From: Paragonimus westermani
Taxonomy: Eukaryota; Platyhelminthes; Trematoda; Plagiorchiida; Troglotrematidae
NCBI GenBank assembly: GCA_008508345.1
Contig: QNGE01000151.1
Span: forward strand, 1 to 64,000
Length of the DNA stretch: 64,000 nt
Direction of reading: 5' to 3'
The notes under the pieces are model-generated. The model saw nothing but the letters and a program-made list of their open reading frames with translations, was not told the origin of the DNA and ran no database searches. The position numbers and the translations under genes were made by a program. Shown one piece after another: positions 35,250 to 49,000 of the stretch. Each line of letters starts with the position of its first letter. Within the stretch, counting starts at the first letter, position 1.

Positions 35250-37670
35250 CTTATAAACGATTGAAATGCAGTCGGCATAGACAGCGCCATATGCATGTTT
35301 CTTTATAGGTACTATGTCGTCCTAACCGAATAATGTTGGTGAGAGACGTAGTAAGCGGGAACTTACCTAAATGCTATGTATCCACCCATGGAACGTCAAA
35401 AGAGCAGCGATTTCTAAGTCACAATATGCAGATAGAGCAGTTACATTTCTGCCTCTTCTCACACCCGCTTTTGTTCACACCGCTGGTCTCACCCTATGTG
35501 TATACTAACTGGTCAGTGTGATGAACACTGTCAGAACTTATACCGCTGACATACGACAGACCTCCCCAAGTTACTGCACTTGCTGAAAAGTGGTTGTCAC
35601 AAGGAGTCAGCGATGCTGAGATCACTATCCTTGACCATTCTTTTTTCCATGCCGACTCTTTAAGAGGGTACAGCGGGTGTACGTTATTCATAGTCAACTT
35701 CCTGATATGTACAGCGTCAAGATATTGCATGCTAAACTCAGTGGCTTAGGTTCACTATCACTGATGGTTACATATTGTTTACCCTCGAATTGTCTTGTCG
35801 TGTTTTTATTGTCTTCCACCTCATTTTACTAGCCATGCATAATTACTTCACCGTACCACATTATACATATTTGTTTGGATTGATGAACAGATGCTACGTA
35901 CTGTTAAAAGAATCCTACCACGCGCAGATGTGGTTTCTTTCTACAGCGCCGGTGAATGTCCGTCACCCGAGACATCTTATTGCTGGGTTATATTTCAGTT
36001 CTATTGCTTCGCACAATCAGTTAGGCCGAAAACCTCTCCACCAATATTACTGAATATTTTAGTGACATAATCCATTTTAGATTAATCCCGTTTACTTTGT
36101 TGGTTATTTTATTTCGTCACTTGTTGGGGTTCATTTTTTTTACATATTGGTGAATTCTACATAACTGTTTAGTTTTGAACTGTCTCAGCTGTTTATTAAA
36201 GTTTACAGTAATTTTGTCAGTACCCTCATTGGTATCCGGATTTCCATTTTCCATCTTACCCACCCCCACCCCCCTAATTGCAGTTCGTAAGATTCACTCC
36301 TGTATTCAAAGCTCATAGTGTCGAATCGCAGCCTGTGGTGTATTCATACGTACTTCAGTCCATATCAGCGGAGATTGTGGAGAAGGTTTACAGCCCAATT
36401 CACAACATCCTTTTCAGCAATTCATGTGATGCTTGAAAAGATGCATTACTATATAAAAGCCGAATTATCAGGGCAATAATCTAGGGGACCAGAATTCGTC
36501 GCACCTGTTTCGGCATACGAGATCGTTGTGTGTACCCTCCAAGATGAGGGATTCTACTTTTCGTGAGTTGTGGTTTACACAGCTGCCACCGTCTAACTAC
36601 GAAATATTGATATCTTTTAACCTCATTTCGCGCATTGTGGAACTTTCTGACGCTGACGATAGGATGCTGGAGGTCAATCTATGCTAGCTAGAGCTCTTTG
36701 GCTTACACATTCCGTTCCGACAGACAAACGATACGTTCGCCAAGCACTTAGTTGTACTTACAGTGCAGAAGAAACAAGTGCTGAATCGCATTTTCCGTAG
36801 AAGTCGGTCATCTTTTAGCACGCGTTTACTCAGTTATCATTGTTTTTACACATGGAACACGTGTACACCATTTCGTTGACACCACCAATACTTTGAGCAC
36901 TGCGCAAGAAAGTGTAGTCAGTCATACTTTTCCGTCGAACGCATCCGTCAAATAGTAACGGTGACAATTGTCAGAGGCTTAGTTCCAAAACCCCACTCGC
37001 TTGTCATAGTAATTCGGTCTACTAAAGGTTTTTCAGTTATATCGGTGTCAAGGTGAATGTGTTCTAAGGATCACTTTAGCTTACATTGCAAACAACTGAT
37101 GGAAGTGGAATCGCAACGTACAGTACATGCTCACATACACTTGACATAGGCTTGCAGCAACAATTTCATTGGATGTTCATCATTGCTGATGTGGTTGCTG
37201 ACTTTTTGTCAGTTTTGAGCCAATGTTTAACGAAAAGACTTTCCGAATCACACTACGTTATAATCGATACACGACACGTGGACTAGACTTAGTTCTATCG
37301 GTTTGCTTTCAGACTCACCCGAGACTGTATTAAACTTTTCCACCTTACTGCAACTTACAACCTCTTCATACGACCCCATCACAGGTAACCGCAAAGTAGG
37401 TCATCAAATTCCAGCTACAAACCGCACTACCACAATCAGACCGCGTTGAGTACTTCTCCTGAGGCCGACAGCTTCTAAATCTGATTTCGATCACATGTTA
37501 CAGTCATGTAGTATTTAGTGATCAAGCAGCGGTCGATCAGTCTCATTGCGCACTGTTTCTGGACACTGAGCCGTTTAAAATTTGTGAATCAGTGTTTTCT
37601 CGCCAAATAATTTCACACTTCCTGATCGTTACCTTATTCCCTACAAAAAAAGACTTTTTCAAATTACGTA
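35250..37670. other. No gene seen
   Basis: AT-rich sequence with scattered short open frames and a C-rich tract near 36261-36276. No repeat partner or protein motif was recognised. Confidence 0.4.
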
Positions 37671-38445
37671 TTACTTTACGGCAGCGAGACCTGGCCGCTC
37701 AGACAGGGTAGATGACGTGAACCGCCTTCAAGTATTTGACCACCGATGTCTGCGTTCAGTCGCTCGTGTCGGGTGGCACCAGCGTGTAAGTAACGGGGAG
37801 GTTAGAAAGCGGGTGTTTGGTAGTGATTGTCAAACGAGTTCTTTTGTCCGCTGTCTACGTTTGCACAGGCTTAGATGGTTAGGTCATGTACTAAAGATGC
37901 CAGCTAATCGTCTTCCACACCGAGCACTGTTCGCTGACACTGCGACCGACTGGTGTAAGTTACGAGGTGGTCAGATAATGACCTGGCGTAGGGAAATGAA
38001 GTCGTTCACCAAGGGGTTGGTCACTGTGGGTCGTGTTCGTTTCCCGGGCTGGGGCCCTCGCGACTAACAGAGTCGGTGGTTGGAGACTCTATGTGAGATG
38101 GCGGCTAATCGAGCTCAGTGGCGTGAATGTTGTCGTTGTTTGTCCGAGTTGTGTGTGAAGTGAGTGCATTTAATGACGCGGGGCAGTGAAAGCCGTAAGG
38201 AAGCTGTCTCGCTGATGACGCCTTACTCTCACTTGCAGCTCGGTTGTTTGTTTTCAGAGTGTAGGCACCTTGATGCTGAATGTTTGAATATGGACGTAGT
38301 CATTTTCAGTAGTTAGGTACCTTCCTGTGCCCTTCTTTTTCGTTCTCTCTTCCTATATAGGGTTTTCTTTGCTTTCATGGTTGTGTGGCAGTTAAGCATT
38401 AGTGTGAACCACTGATGTATTGCTGTCTATGATGATGAGAACCGA
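37671..38445 (+). mobile_element. RTE-like LINE 3' fragment, copy 1
   Basis: Begins inside the RT thumb (LLYGSETWPLRQ). From 37717 it reads LQVFDHRCLRSVARVGWHQR, VSNGEVRKRVFG, LHRLRWLGHVLKMPANRLPHRALF, GWGPRD, then a stop and CEMAANRAQWRECCRC in a nearby frame. The 3' end has ATGATGATGAGAAC, the short tandem tail usual for RTE elements. A 5' truncation has removed the endonuclease and the RT core. Confidence 0.75.
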
Positions 38446-39307
38446 TAACACCAAAATTTACGCTTCAGTATGTAAAAATGCAGCTGTTTTATATGATGTC
38501 AGATCATAAAATCGAGGCTTTAGCTAAACTCGTGACTCGTAGAATAAATAACGCCACTGGAAAAACCTTCCACGCGCACAACTGTGATTCGTGTCCAGAT
38601 CCAACCAGGTAGTTTACGTACAACTGAAATATGTGTTGCCTACATACATGACCTTCTTTTGGGTTTCACTATTTCATCTACTCCTGTGGAGCAAGTTGCG
38701 TCGGTAGCACAACTGGGCACGTTCTCAGAGATCAGTGAACACCACCCTATATGGTTGGGTGAGAGAGAGTTTGAGTCAACTATGAGTACAATTCTGGTGG
38801 ACTACGCTGACTCAGGACACCAAGTCCAGTCGGAATTGGTTCTTAATTCCATTTACCACCTGCCCAGCCGCCATTCCAAAGCAGTCAAATTCCGTATTTT
38901 GACTACCGCTGAAGCGACTGAAATTTGGTTACTCAACCCACAGTTTTGAGTCCAGAAAAAATGTGTCCGCGCTGTACGGTTGCCATGGCCCCCCGTTACC
39001 CCAGACTGTTCTTTGAACTGTCTTCACTTCTGTCTTACATGTTTAAAAAATCAGACTCCAATGCACGATATCTCATAGTGCACAACTGCCAAAGATGTAT
39101 ACTGGGCTGTAGGCAGTTATGTACACTCAAACAACGCATATGCAACACTTTGCAGGATATCCTTATAAGCCGCTCATCCCACTCCGGTTGTATCTTTTCC
39201 CATGAACTGTATCCTACCATTCTGCATCTTTAATATATATTAGTGAGATTTCCCACAAGGTATTTAGCTCCCAGAAACCCCTGGATTTGAGAACACAAGT
39301 GTACATA
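38446..39307 (+). other. Two overlapping open frames, 121 and 102 codons, possible exon pair
   Basis: The frames are 38584-38949 and 38925-39233, offset in phase. A putative 53-bp intron (38892-38944, donor GTATTT, acceptor AACCCACAG) would join them in phase 1. The first lacks an early ATG. The second has a Cys-rich motif (MCPRCTVAM, later HNCQRCILGCRQLC). I do not recognise either, and the donor is weak. Confidence 0.2.
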
Positions 39308-39613
39308 GTGTTGTATAACAGGCAGGAGTAGTATACTACTCACAAGTAGTATATTATCCACAGGCGATATTCAGGAATAAGAGGACAAGCCCCGAACACG
39401 ACGGACAAGAAGAGTTTATCGGAACAGTGTGTACTTGTTGTGGGAGAACGTTCACCGAGGCGAATGACAACGTACTGTCACCCAATGTATGTGAGTGCAT
39501 GTCTGTCGTGCAAATGAGTGTACGCGTTTGTGGTTTAGTTTTTGACATGACCTTTAGGGAAGTTTGCGCAGTAAACGGATTCACTAGCCAAGGGTTTCTT
39601 TGCGGACACAACA
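39308..39613 (+). repeat. Dispersed repeat with palindrome, copy B
   Basis: Partner of 30597-30909. The palindrome core here is 39326-39341 (GAGTAGTATACTACTC). Confidence 0.6.
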
Positions 39614-39998
39614 ATAGAAACGGTCTTAACACAAATATTCACCGAAATTAAACACCTCGGTTTTTGTGTAGCAAACTGCAAATATCCGATCCACACCTTA
39701 ATATCATGTGAACAGAAATACATATTTACTGGTTCCAGTTCTCAGAAATCTACTTTTGCTCAATTTCGCTCCGATTATACACTGTGTTACAAATGGACAG
39801 AAGATAACGAATAAGTGGTTCCAAAAAATGAACAGTTTGGCGATTCCAGTATGATTCAATTAGTGAGATTCTTCTACATGTTGACAATTACAACAACGTA
39901 CTGAAACATCTCCAAATTACTAACGTTCATCTTAGTTCCTATGTGACGGAGTTCAGTATTTTGCTTTCATACTAAGGGACACGTTGTTGTATGCTATA
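39614..39998. other. No feature seen
   Basis: AT-rich, no motif recognised. Confidence 0.4.
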
Positions 39999-40401
39999 AT
40001 GGCACGTTTGAGTGGGAAGTCTTCGAAACTCACACATATTACTTTTGATTTACATTATACTAAACTTAGTAATGATATTTTTCGCATTCCTCAATTCGTG
40101 CTGAATGACAGATTTGAGTGCATATCTACACAAACTTATTACGTGCAAATAGAATTGGGGAACCTGTTCAGTGTTGTTACAGCCATTCTGCAGTGGAATT
40201 ATTCCCTTTTTCTGCCCAACTTTCCTCACAAATATTGTCTAGCTTTGAATCACTTTGCCAACTTGTTCTGTAAGCTTTCGTCTACATCGTCATGCGGTAC
40301 TTCTCTCTTTTATTTCAACAGTGGCTCGCAAGCAGAAACGTTTGCCAGCCGAGCACACTCAGTTCATCACCAGACGTGTTCAACAAGGGGATCCAAGTTG
40401 A
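39999..40401 (+). CDS. Possible two-exon ORF, 116 aa, function unknown
   Basis: Exon 1 is 39999-40269 from an ATG. The 52-bp candidate intron 40270-40321 has donor GTAAGC and a good acceptor (CTCTTTTATTTCAACAG). Exon 2, 40322-40401, ends at TGA. The spliced C-terminus is basic (LARKQKRLPAEHTQFITRR). The unspliced frame is also open to 40442, so the coding signal is ambiguous. No family is recognised, and the second exon resembles parts of the hairpin repeat at 32.5 kb on the opposite strand (GGTGATGAA), so it may be repeat sequence. Confidence 0.2.
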
Positions 40402-40442
40402 CGTTTTCCGGAAGCTTCACTGAGCGTTGTCTCTTCTTATAA

Positions 40443-42312
40443 ATACCTAATATGTCTTCTGCCTCGCAAATAAAAGGTGATGTCGGTGTTCATAGAGTTT
40501 GCGATGGCTCACCCGAATACCAGTCTTATTTAACAATGTCACTTTTACAGAAAGTGTCAGGTTTCTTTTGATCATTAGGCCAAAGCATGCTGACAGGCGC
40601 CTGAGTAAGCACGACAGGTTTAACGCATTGCCCGTCTGTTGACCAAACGTAAAAATTGCCTAATCACACGCACAACATGTGTGAGCCAGGCCAACGTTTA
40701 CACATGTAGCAATTAAACTAATAAGGATTTAAACCATTAGTGTAATAAATGTGGGTTAGGTCGCAAACCCCAGAAGAGACAGGTTAGATCGGCCACGGAA
40801 TAAAAATGTGTTTGACAGAATTTGAAATTTCCTTTTTGAAATGACGAGTTCGAAATATTTCGGTCCTGAGAATAACACGACTGACACCGACAAATCAGTC
40901 AAACCAAATTAGTAGTGTACAAATCTTCCTCGTTACGCCCCAAAATGTATGTGAAGCGTGTCTATGTAGTCCATGAAGACCTACGAACATTCTGGGATCA
41001 GAATTTCGAAGGACCGTTACTAGAATTAGTAGTTAAGGTCATTAAGCAACCAATGAGCAAAACGGAATAGTGGTCGTGCAGGAAAAAATGGCGACGGTTA
41101 CTTCTGGATTACCTTTAGAATTTCCGTCCGGTCTGTCTGAACAATGTCGTTCTCTCGATGATGAAATTGTTTTTAGATGAAAAACATGGATTCTCTAACA
41201 AGTTCACCACTCACTGTCAATTAACTGATGGGATGGAACGTCAATAACTTTGATTTCTTGTCTTAGTCGGTATTCAACAATCACTGATGAACACATCCGA
41301 ATTGATGAGGACTGGACGTGCTTAGCTTAATACGCCGATGTGTTATCAGCTGCCTGACCTATTATTTTTATTGGTAGTATTGCGAATTTTATGGATGTGA
41401 TTATTCAACCACGCTCCAATCCCTAAGCTTTCCTCTTATGTCCCTTTAAGCAACTGAGATTAAACAACGCGAAAAATATATCTTATCGAGTAACTTGCTG
41501 AAGCTGAACACTTGTAACACGTGACAAAATAAATCCGAAGATACAAAAAGAGACGAGTTGACTGGAAATACATGGTAAAGGAATGCGCAGGATGTATGTA
41601 TTCGCGTTGTGTATTCGCGGTTGTCCAGTGAACTGTGCAAGCTAACTTCCGAAGAACTTGAATTAAGAATCAGCATATTAATTTGTTGATCCTGCTGGTC
41701 TGCTACTAGAAGTATCAGGGTTTGCCCATTGTTATTGGCACTGATTCTGAGTTCCGAATCTAACAATGCATTTCAACGGATGTGAACTGTGTGATGAACA
41801 AGTATTCCAAATGTCCATGGAATGATTTTCAATCCGTGACATCGTTAACAAGGATTATCCCTAATAATCTTTCGAGATGTTGCGTGTGTCCATGGGCATT
41901 ATCGTAATATTGCGCTTGTTGCGCACCAATTCAGCTTGCTTTGTCTGCATGTCCTCTGTGTATATTTGCTCTGGATCATTCATGAACAAATCACGCATGA
42001 ACCGATCCGGTGCACCCGGACAACCACAAGATCGTAACATCGTAGATCAGGATGCCTTACTGGTCACCTAAAATTACTGGAGAGTATATGCATACCGATA
42101 ATAATAGGACATTTCATTTGTTTTCAGATCACTTAATGCTTGATATACCGGTTTCTCTGAAGCCAATGGAGTTTGCAATAAATATTTTTGGTTTGTTTTT
42201 ATTTCATCAAAATAGTTATCAGTCAGATGATTTCTGAGTTCGCGTAGTTCTTTTCTCTCCTTCTGATCATCGTAATCCTAACTGATTGTTAATCGAGAAC
42301 ATTTATTTTTAG
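40443..42312. other. Upstream region of the NRF-6-type gene; one possible - strand exon
   Basis: The - strand frame 41766-41446 follows an acceptor-like TTGTTAG and reads ISANNNGQTLILLVADQQDQ, then SSSSEVSLHSSLDN. It is protein-like but unidentified and has no ATG at its start. No core promoter element is convincing. Confidence 0.25.
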
Positions 42313-42339
42313 ATCGAGATTTCCAAATCGGACGAGAAA
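42303..42339 (+). promoter_or_regulatory. Splice acceptor and short 5' UTR before the start codon
   Basis: CATTTATTTTTAG ends at 42312, 27 bases before the ATG, which itself has A at -3 (GAGAAAATGA). This could accept a spliced leader (trans-splicing is known in flatworms) or close an upstream 5'-UTR intron; the sequence does not decide. Confidence 0.45.
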
Positions 42340-43099
42340 ATGAGCAAAATCCTAGTGGTTTTGTTTTCTATTTTTGTCGTGATAGATGAATTGCATGCAA
42401 AACACAACATTCCATCCTTCCAATATGCTGTGGAGTTGTTGGCACAGAGTGAAACTAATAACCTACTTTCCGCAAATGTTAGCTCGTTCCTTGCGCAGAA
42501 ATTTGGGGAGTTCTTCCCCTCTTTTTTCACCAATCGGTCCTCATCAGTCTACGATTCCACTTGTTGGCGAGATATTCACGCTATTATGTCAGCCACAATT
42601 AATCGACAGCGGGAGTCTTTCCAATGTAATTTCATATAACCCAAGTGTTTTGATATATTGCCAGGGTTGGACTCAATCGGAAGACCGTTGCCCGGAATTA
42701 CCGGAGGCGCCCACATTTGGCCTGGAAGCTTTGAGTTATGCATGAATATTCGAGAAACTAGTTCCATCCAATCCAAATATTGTTCCATGTTCATTTATGT
42801 TCCACAAAATCAGGTAACTGAACTTGCCATTCATATTTCTTAAAATTTTCAAATAGAAACTAGGGGGATTTGACATTGGTTTATGCGTGCCCCAATCCTG
42901 TTCCACGGAACAAATAAGTTGTCTGTTGAACACAAGTTAGCTGTTTTTCAGTCTCACCAATTCATTACATCTGTTATGTTTTCCTGTTTATTTTATTCAC
43001 AGTTTTATCTGGATTCTCGCTCACTGTAGACAATAAGGCCAGTCATTGTCACAGTGACCCTGGCGAACTTCCGAAAGACGTGTGGTACTGGATTGCAAT
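42340..43099 (+). CDS. nrf-6: NRF-6-type gene, exons 1-4 with micro-introns
   Basis: Exon 1 (42340-42625) encodes MSKILVVLFSIFVV..., a signal peptide, and N-glycosylation sites at Asn46 and Asn65. Intron 1 is 39 bp, intron 2 is 43 bp and intron 3 is 67 bp. Joining exon 1 to exon 2 creates Trp96 from a split codon, exactly where the family has a Trp before LDSxG. Exon 3 supplies GLCVPQSC. Exon 4 ends LPKDVWYWIA at a phase-2 donor (AT|GTAAGC). Without splicing each frame breaks, so single-frame ORF calls miss the gene. Confidence 0.9.
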
Positions 43100-46000
43100 G
43101 TAAGCACACGTTCACTTCATGATACATCCCTTCACTGCTCACATTGGTTTAAGGATACATGGCCTCAAATTTCAGATCATCATCATCCTCTCCCTCCCAC
43201 TTCTCGTCAACATCATCACGTCAGTGGTTAGCGTTATTGCTCAACCATAAAGAAAAAGTCACGTCCTAGCCAAGAAGGAGTAAGGAATGGGAATAGACCT
43301 AACTACTAAAATAAACAAATACACCTCAACATTCAAAACCTTGCACATGAGCATCAAAGCTATAACTGAAGGTAAGGTGTTGAGTTTAGGACATTTTCTG
43401 CGACTTCTACTCTTCAGCATCACTAATTGCATTTTCCTTGCGGACAAACTGGTTAAACAACAAACGTCCGCTTATCCACCGTCTTACTTAAAGTCTCTGC
43501 TTACTTACTCTGCTGGTTGTGACTGCCCTAAATTCGAAGACAAAATCGGTCTAAGGTGGCCAACCCCTCGATGACTAACTTCATTTCTCTACACCAGGTT
43601 AGCATTACTTCACCTGGAAAGCTATCCCAGTCGACCGCTGCATCGTCAAAAAGTGTTCACTGTGCAGACGACTAGCAGTCATCATCAGTATGTAGCCGAA
43701 CCGTCTAAGTCTGTCCAAACTTAAAGTCCGAACAAAGGAACCCATTTAGCATTCGCTAATTAATACTCACTTCTTAAACTGGTGACTAATTATCCGTTTG
43801 TGCCACACAATGCGACATGTGGAACGTAATAAATTCACTCTACAACACTTTATTCAAGGTTGGTGCGACGTAAACTCGCACTCTTTTGCGCTTCTCATCT
43901 TTCCTAAAAATATCCAAACAAGGTGTGAGAATATTCAACGCAAGATGTGTGTTCGACAAAGACGCTTGTGTACAAAGCCGCAAACGCTTTCGTGCACCAT
44001 ATCGAATGAACCTAGTCGGAAGTTACTAAAAACTAATAGGTTTGTTGCTACCAGAACGCGATTCTCTGGCATTCCATTATTCACAAGTTATTCACAGTTG
44101 TTGTGTCCGAAAAAGACGCTTGGCCAGCGATTTGCGACAAGAAGAGGAATTGAGCAGCAAACTCCAGAAAGGTGCTCGATTGCTGTAACCGTTTTACACT
44201 AACGCACCCCGCATGTCAGCGCTGAGAACTAGATATCATCCCCTGTGGTCGCAGGTGACCACTTAACTAGCCGGTGCTTTTGCCGCAATGACTAGCGTCT
44301 TTGCACGCGTTTCGTCGTCAATTTCAAATAGTGTATATCCTCGAACCAGGTTTCTCCTTAGGAAGCCGAGATGTTCCTGCCCGTCTCTTCACGCGCACAC
44401 AAACATACACTTCCATGCTCTTCAGCCCTATTTTTTCTGGCCTGACCCTATCTTGACTCCAACGGTCGGTAATGAGTGGTTTTGTCACTTCGCTCGCTAT
44501 CCTGTCACTGTCCTATGAACGTCAAGGAGCCATACCTAGTTGACATGAGTAGGTACTTGAAATTAAAAAACATGCATACTGTTGGTGTTCGCTTGTTTGT
44601 CTGGTTTATCATTAAAGTTTCACTCTCATGCCTCAAATGGATGAGTTTTCGAGAGCCTTATAGAAACGCGGCAGTTCAACTGTTAGTCGGTTGGTCGCTT
44701 GGTGCGTTGTCACCAACTCGGTTCATCACATTCAGTGTGATTAGTGTTTATTCATTCAGTGTGGTCCAACCTAAATCAACCACTTTAATACAGTAGCCTC
44801 AACAAAATGGACTACCATGGCCACGTGTTGCATAGAGTAGAGACGAGTGCTTTGAGTCGCTTTGAGTGCTTTGATAAGCCTACTAACCAGGTATGCTGAG
44901 AGAACACTTACTGGCTGATTCAAGATTGTAGGCTCGAACCCAGCTACATTGTTCAAAACCATCTTCCCAGCAGACGCAGCTTGTGCCACATACACGTTAC
45001 TGACTTCGTAAACCCCTCTCATGCTTAGAAATAATGACCAGCGTAGGCCACGAAAACGCACCTTGGCAACCAAACTGTAGACAGGATAAAATGTCGGAAT
45101 GGACAATTTTGAACTGGGTTGAACTTTTGCGAATCTACGTTTTAACAAGCCACGCAAACTCGGAACATCGTGTATGGTATGTTTACGGATTAGCATAGGA
45201 ATTAGATATAGTGACTGTCTCCCACATTTTTCATTGAGGTAACAGATAAGGTTATGTTGGAGAACATATCTAACAGGTATGTCATAATAACCTCCTTTCT
45301 TGCATGGGACGCATCTTGCAGTATACGGAGTTACAGGAAGTCTCTTTAGTTGAAACTACGATCGCTCTAGGACTTAAACATTAATTTAGTGTATGAGATT
45401 CATACATGTCGAATGTGGTATGATATGATATGGCAGTGTTATAGTGGACATATATCATTAATTCGAGAAACGTACTGTCTGGTCACTTAGCTATACGAAA
45501 AATGGACGTATAAAATAAGGTATATATTTATTTGGATGGAATTAGGGATACGAATGGACTTCTGATGTTAGCCTCTGTGTGGCTGAGCTAGAGGGAAACC
45601 TCGGGTGAATAAGTGTCAGGTCATACATTAGGAAGAACGAATCTGAAGCAACTGTACGGTTTGTACGCAATGACTTGCCTTTTCATAAAGCTGCAGATCT
45701 TTAGAGATATCGTTTCACATCAACTTCATAAGCAATGAATAAGACCTGCATGACAATCTGGATTTTCTTTGAGCTTACTAACAGTAATCGGTAGTGTGTG
45801 TATCGATTACATCTCAGATATGATTACCCTTTTGGTCAAAATTGTTGAGGTTTGTATTTGTGCTTGCTAAATGTAACAGTTAGGGCGCTTAACTGAACGT
45901 CGAGGCACTGGTATTTTTTAGGATGGGAAGAACGCCGATGAAACCAAAAACAATCAAGTGCATTACAAGACACTTCTGCAACATGTATTTTGTCTATGTA

Positions 46001-49000
46001 AAAATCAGTGAGAACGTTACTATGTACAGCAAGTAATTGGATTAGGTGGTTGCATAAACATTAACCAATCATACGTCAGTAGTTCGGACGACAGCTGATT
46101 TCGTCAGTTCGAAACGACTTCTCAACTGGCACACCTTATGATACAACTTAAGCTGGAAACGAGCATATAGGGAGAGATCGGTTGCTAGGAGTTTGAAGGC
46201 GTCCCTTAACATCAGAAGGTTAGACTCACCCATCGCCGTACGTATATCCACATCCCACAACTGAGGTGCTTTCTCCAGTAAAATACGTGAACTCTGGGAA
46301 AGATATGGTCTGACGCCAAATGACGAGCACACTCTAAATAATTCTGGTGTAGCAGCGTTACAGATGTACGAAAGTTGACATATATTTAAACCACTTAGTT
46401 CTGGTTATCGGTTCAGTAAAAATCAAAAGAGGACATTTGTGAAGGGATTTCAACACCTCTATACGTGCTGACCAGTCGCCAGCGCGAAATCGGAAAATTT
46501 TGACTAACTGCACATATCAACAACACCTGAATGGACCGCCCAAATTGATTCAATGTTTCACAAACTAAGGACACAAATGTTTCCACAACACACAGATTGA
46601 CTGTGTCAACGTATTCTGTGCAGTCTGACCGATGTCTTCAGTTTGGTGAAAAGCCATAACCGTGAGTAATCGACTTCAACTAGCAGGACTGTTTCTGTCT
46701 CTACTGATAGCGATATGGTAACCTGAGTCTTGATCGCATACGAACATGGCTGAGCGTTCGCATATGGAAAATCAGTCTTTCTTAGCGTGAATTACGTGGT
46801 TACTTCAATGAAGCATGAACGAAATATAATCCCGAAGGTGAACACTACTAAGTAGGTGTGGCGGGAGTGATCCGAATGTTAAGTGCTACTTTTCGAAAAA
46901 GGGTTGACCCCAAAGACAAAATGAATGTGATAAGTGTCATTTGTTGCAACTGATGCTCAATTGATATCAATAAGATGATCTCTGCAATCCATCAGTGATT
47001 ACCAATGGCTCACAAATCTGTAGCAATTTCGGATTACGGTTAGATAACAACATCCATACCAAGCAGGAGGTCGGGCACTAGAGTCGGTTTGGTAGTCGAG
47101 TTTGCTGGAATCAACAGATCGCATGTGTAACTACAGTTGATGACCACGTAAGAAAATTTGCTGATATACGCTGTTGCAAGTGTCGATCTTTTCTGCTTAT
47201 GCTGACGCCAGCACAACGGCAACCGAACGGGTATATTACGTAAGGAGCACACTGGTCGGTTGAATATGTATCACCACCATAGGAATTTAATCTCTTGGCA
47301 AGTGAACAGCTGGATAGTTGCGTTGCCGTGCCAATGTCCGCTTGTGGCCCAATATGTTGGTCAACTGTTCACCTTGTGAAGTGAATTTGCAGAAACGTTC
47401 CTTCTCTCCAGATCAGTGCCTTCTTTTTACAATGGATATTCGCCAACTTGCTCGGATAACCATCATTCCCCTGCTTTTCCCTGACCAGCGAGCTCTAACT
47501 GTTTATTCTATATAGGTGATCATACTGTCTGCGTGTAAGTCACAAGCGACAGTAATTAGGTACCCACGGATAGAAAACTGATTATGCCAAATTCGAGCCC
47601 AATGGCTCACTGACTGCCTGTTGAGAACAAGGCCGGAGTTCAAGTCTTTATCGTAACATGGATGCACACTAATAGAATTAAAGGTAAAACTCGAGTCTAG
47701 TGAAATTTTTCGAAAGTGACGAGTAGTCTACTTAAGTGTAAAAGGTGCTATCAAATATGTTGTTAAATTATAATGTGAAGTTGGCTCCTAATGAGCGTAC
47801 AGCATACGACACAGGTTAGTAATTGACAAATGAACACGTTCTGTGGCAAAATTATGTGTGCGAAAAGAGACTGGAGAACCTCATGTCACACCTTTTGTTC
47901 ACGGGATATAGAAGCATTGTTTACGAGCGAGTATCATTACGATAGACAACTTATTTTAAATTTGGTTCTGTCTTCCTACATTGGACGCTTCTAGTCCTTC
48001 ACAGAATACCCCTAACATTCGGTTGGACAAAACTGTCGCGCTCAAACATGCATAAGTAATTATTTGTCGTTTGGTTATCACTTGCTGTGTAGGGGCTGTA
48101 AATTTACGAACACGATATATACGTACATCGCAAACTTCACAGCTGATAAATAAGTCAGTTCTGTTTCACTTGCTGTGATTTAGCTTCGTTTACGGTCAAT
48201 TTATACTTAACATACCATAATGAAAGAAAGAAGATAGTCAGACATTTTTCCGGCTGCCTCTAGACAGGGAAAGATTTGATTTCGATACATTCTGGTTGCT
48301 ACTGCCGATTGCGCAGTCGTTTCTTGAGTAGACATTTGTCCGGCCTGTCTGTCTGTCTGTTTGTCATTTTTCATTTTAACATATGCCTATATCTCTTGAA
48401 TTGAAGATATCTAAGAAAGCCAAGAAGATAAACCTATCGAGTACATCTCAGTCAAGAACTCAAATTGGAAAAACTGAGAACATTAGCACTGAAAAGAAGT
48501 GGCGACTTGTTGCCAAATGTTACCGATCTCAAGTAGGATTTGGCCAAATGCTCAGCAGGCATGACAGCTAAACGAAAATCATATTACCATATGGTAAAAA
48601 CAGATTAACTTGGAATAACACAACGTTACGAGCAAGTTGTAATTGGCGTTGAAATTGTGAATTGGCATTGAAACCATACAAAAAACTTTTTTTTGTGATA
48701 TGTGACAGTAACTCTAATCCCATTACGTTGTACTGTAGAGAGAAGTGGCGGCTCTTCATTGCAAAATCCAACCTTTTGAAGTGATCGATGTGCGTGTTCT
48801 CTAGTGGTTATCACTGCATAGAATACACAAACACTGTTCCAGCCACATTAGTTATTTTCCTCTTCAAACCTTGGGCCACCTTCCCTTACTTTAACTTGGT
48901 GACCTGGACCACTTCTACCATTATAGGCTCTACCTCAGCTGAAACCGCACTTATGAATGGACAGGTTTTGGGTTTTCATTCTACTTAATTACGATAACGG

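Noticed and set aside
43177..43230. A hydrophobic reading (IIIILSLPLLVNIIT) after TTTCAG, apparently the membrane helix following exon 4
   Set aside because: Exon 4 ends in phase 2 and this acceptor would put the segment in a Ser-rich frame. The acceptor at 52770 has the right phase and gives a proper helix.
44930..44950. GGGTTCGAGCC on the - strand as a tRNA gene
   Set aside because: Only a B-box-like word; no A box or cloverleaf at the right spacing.
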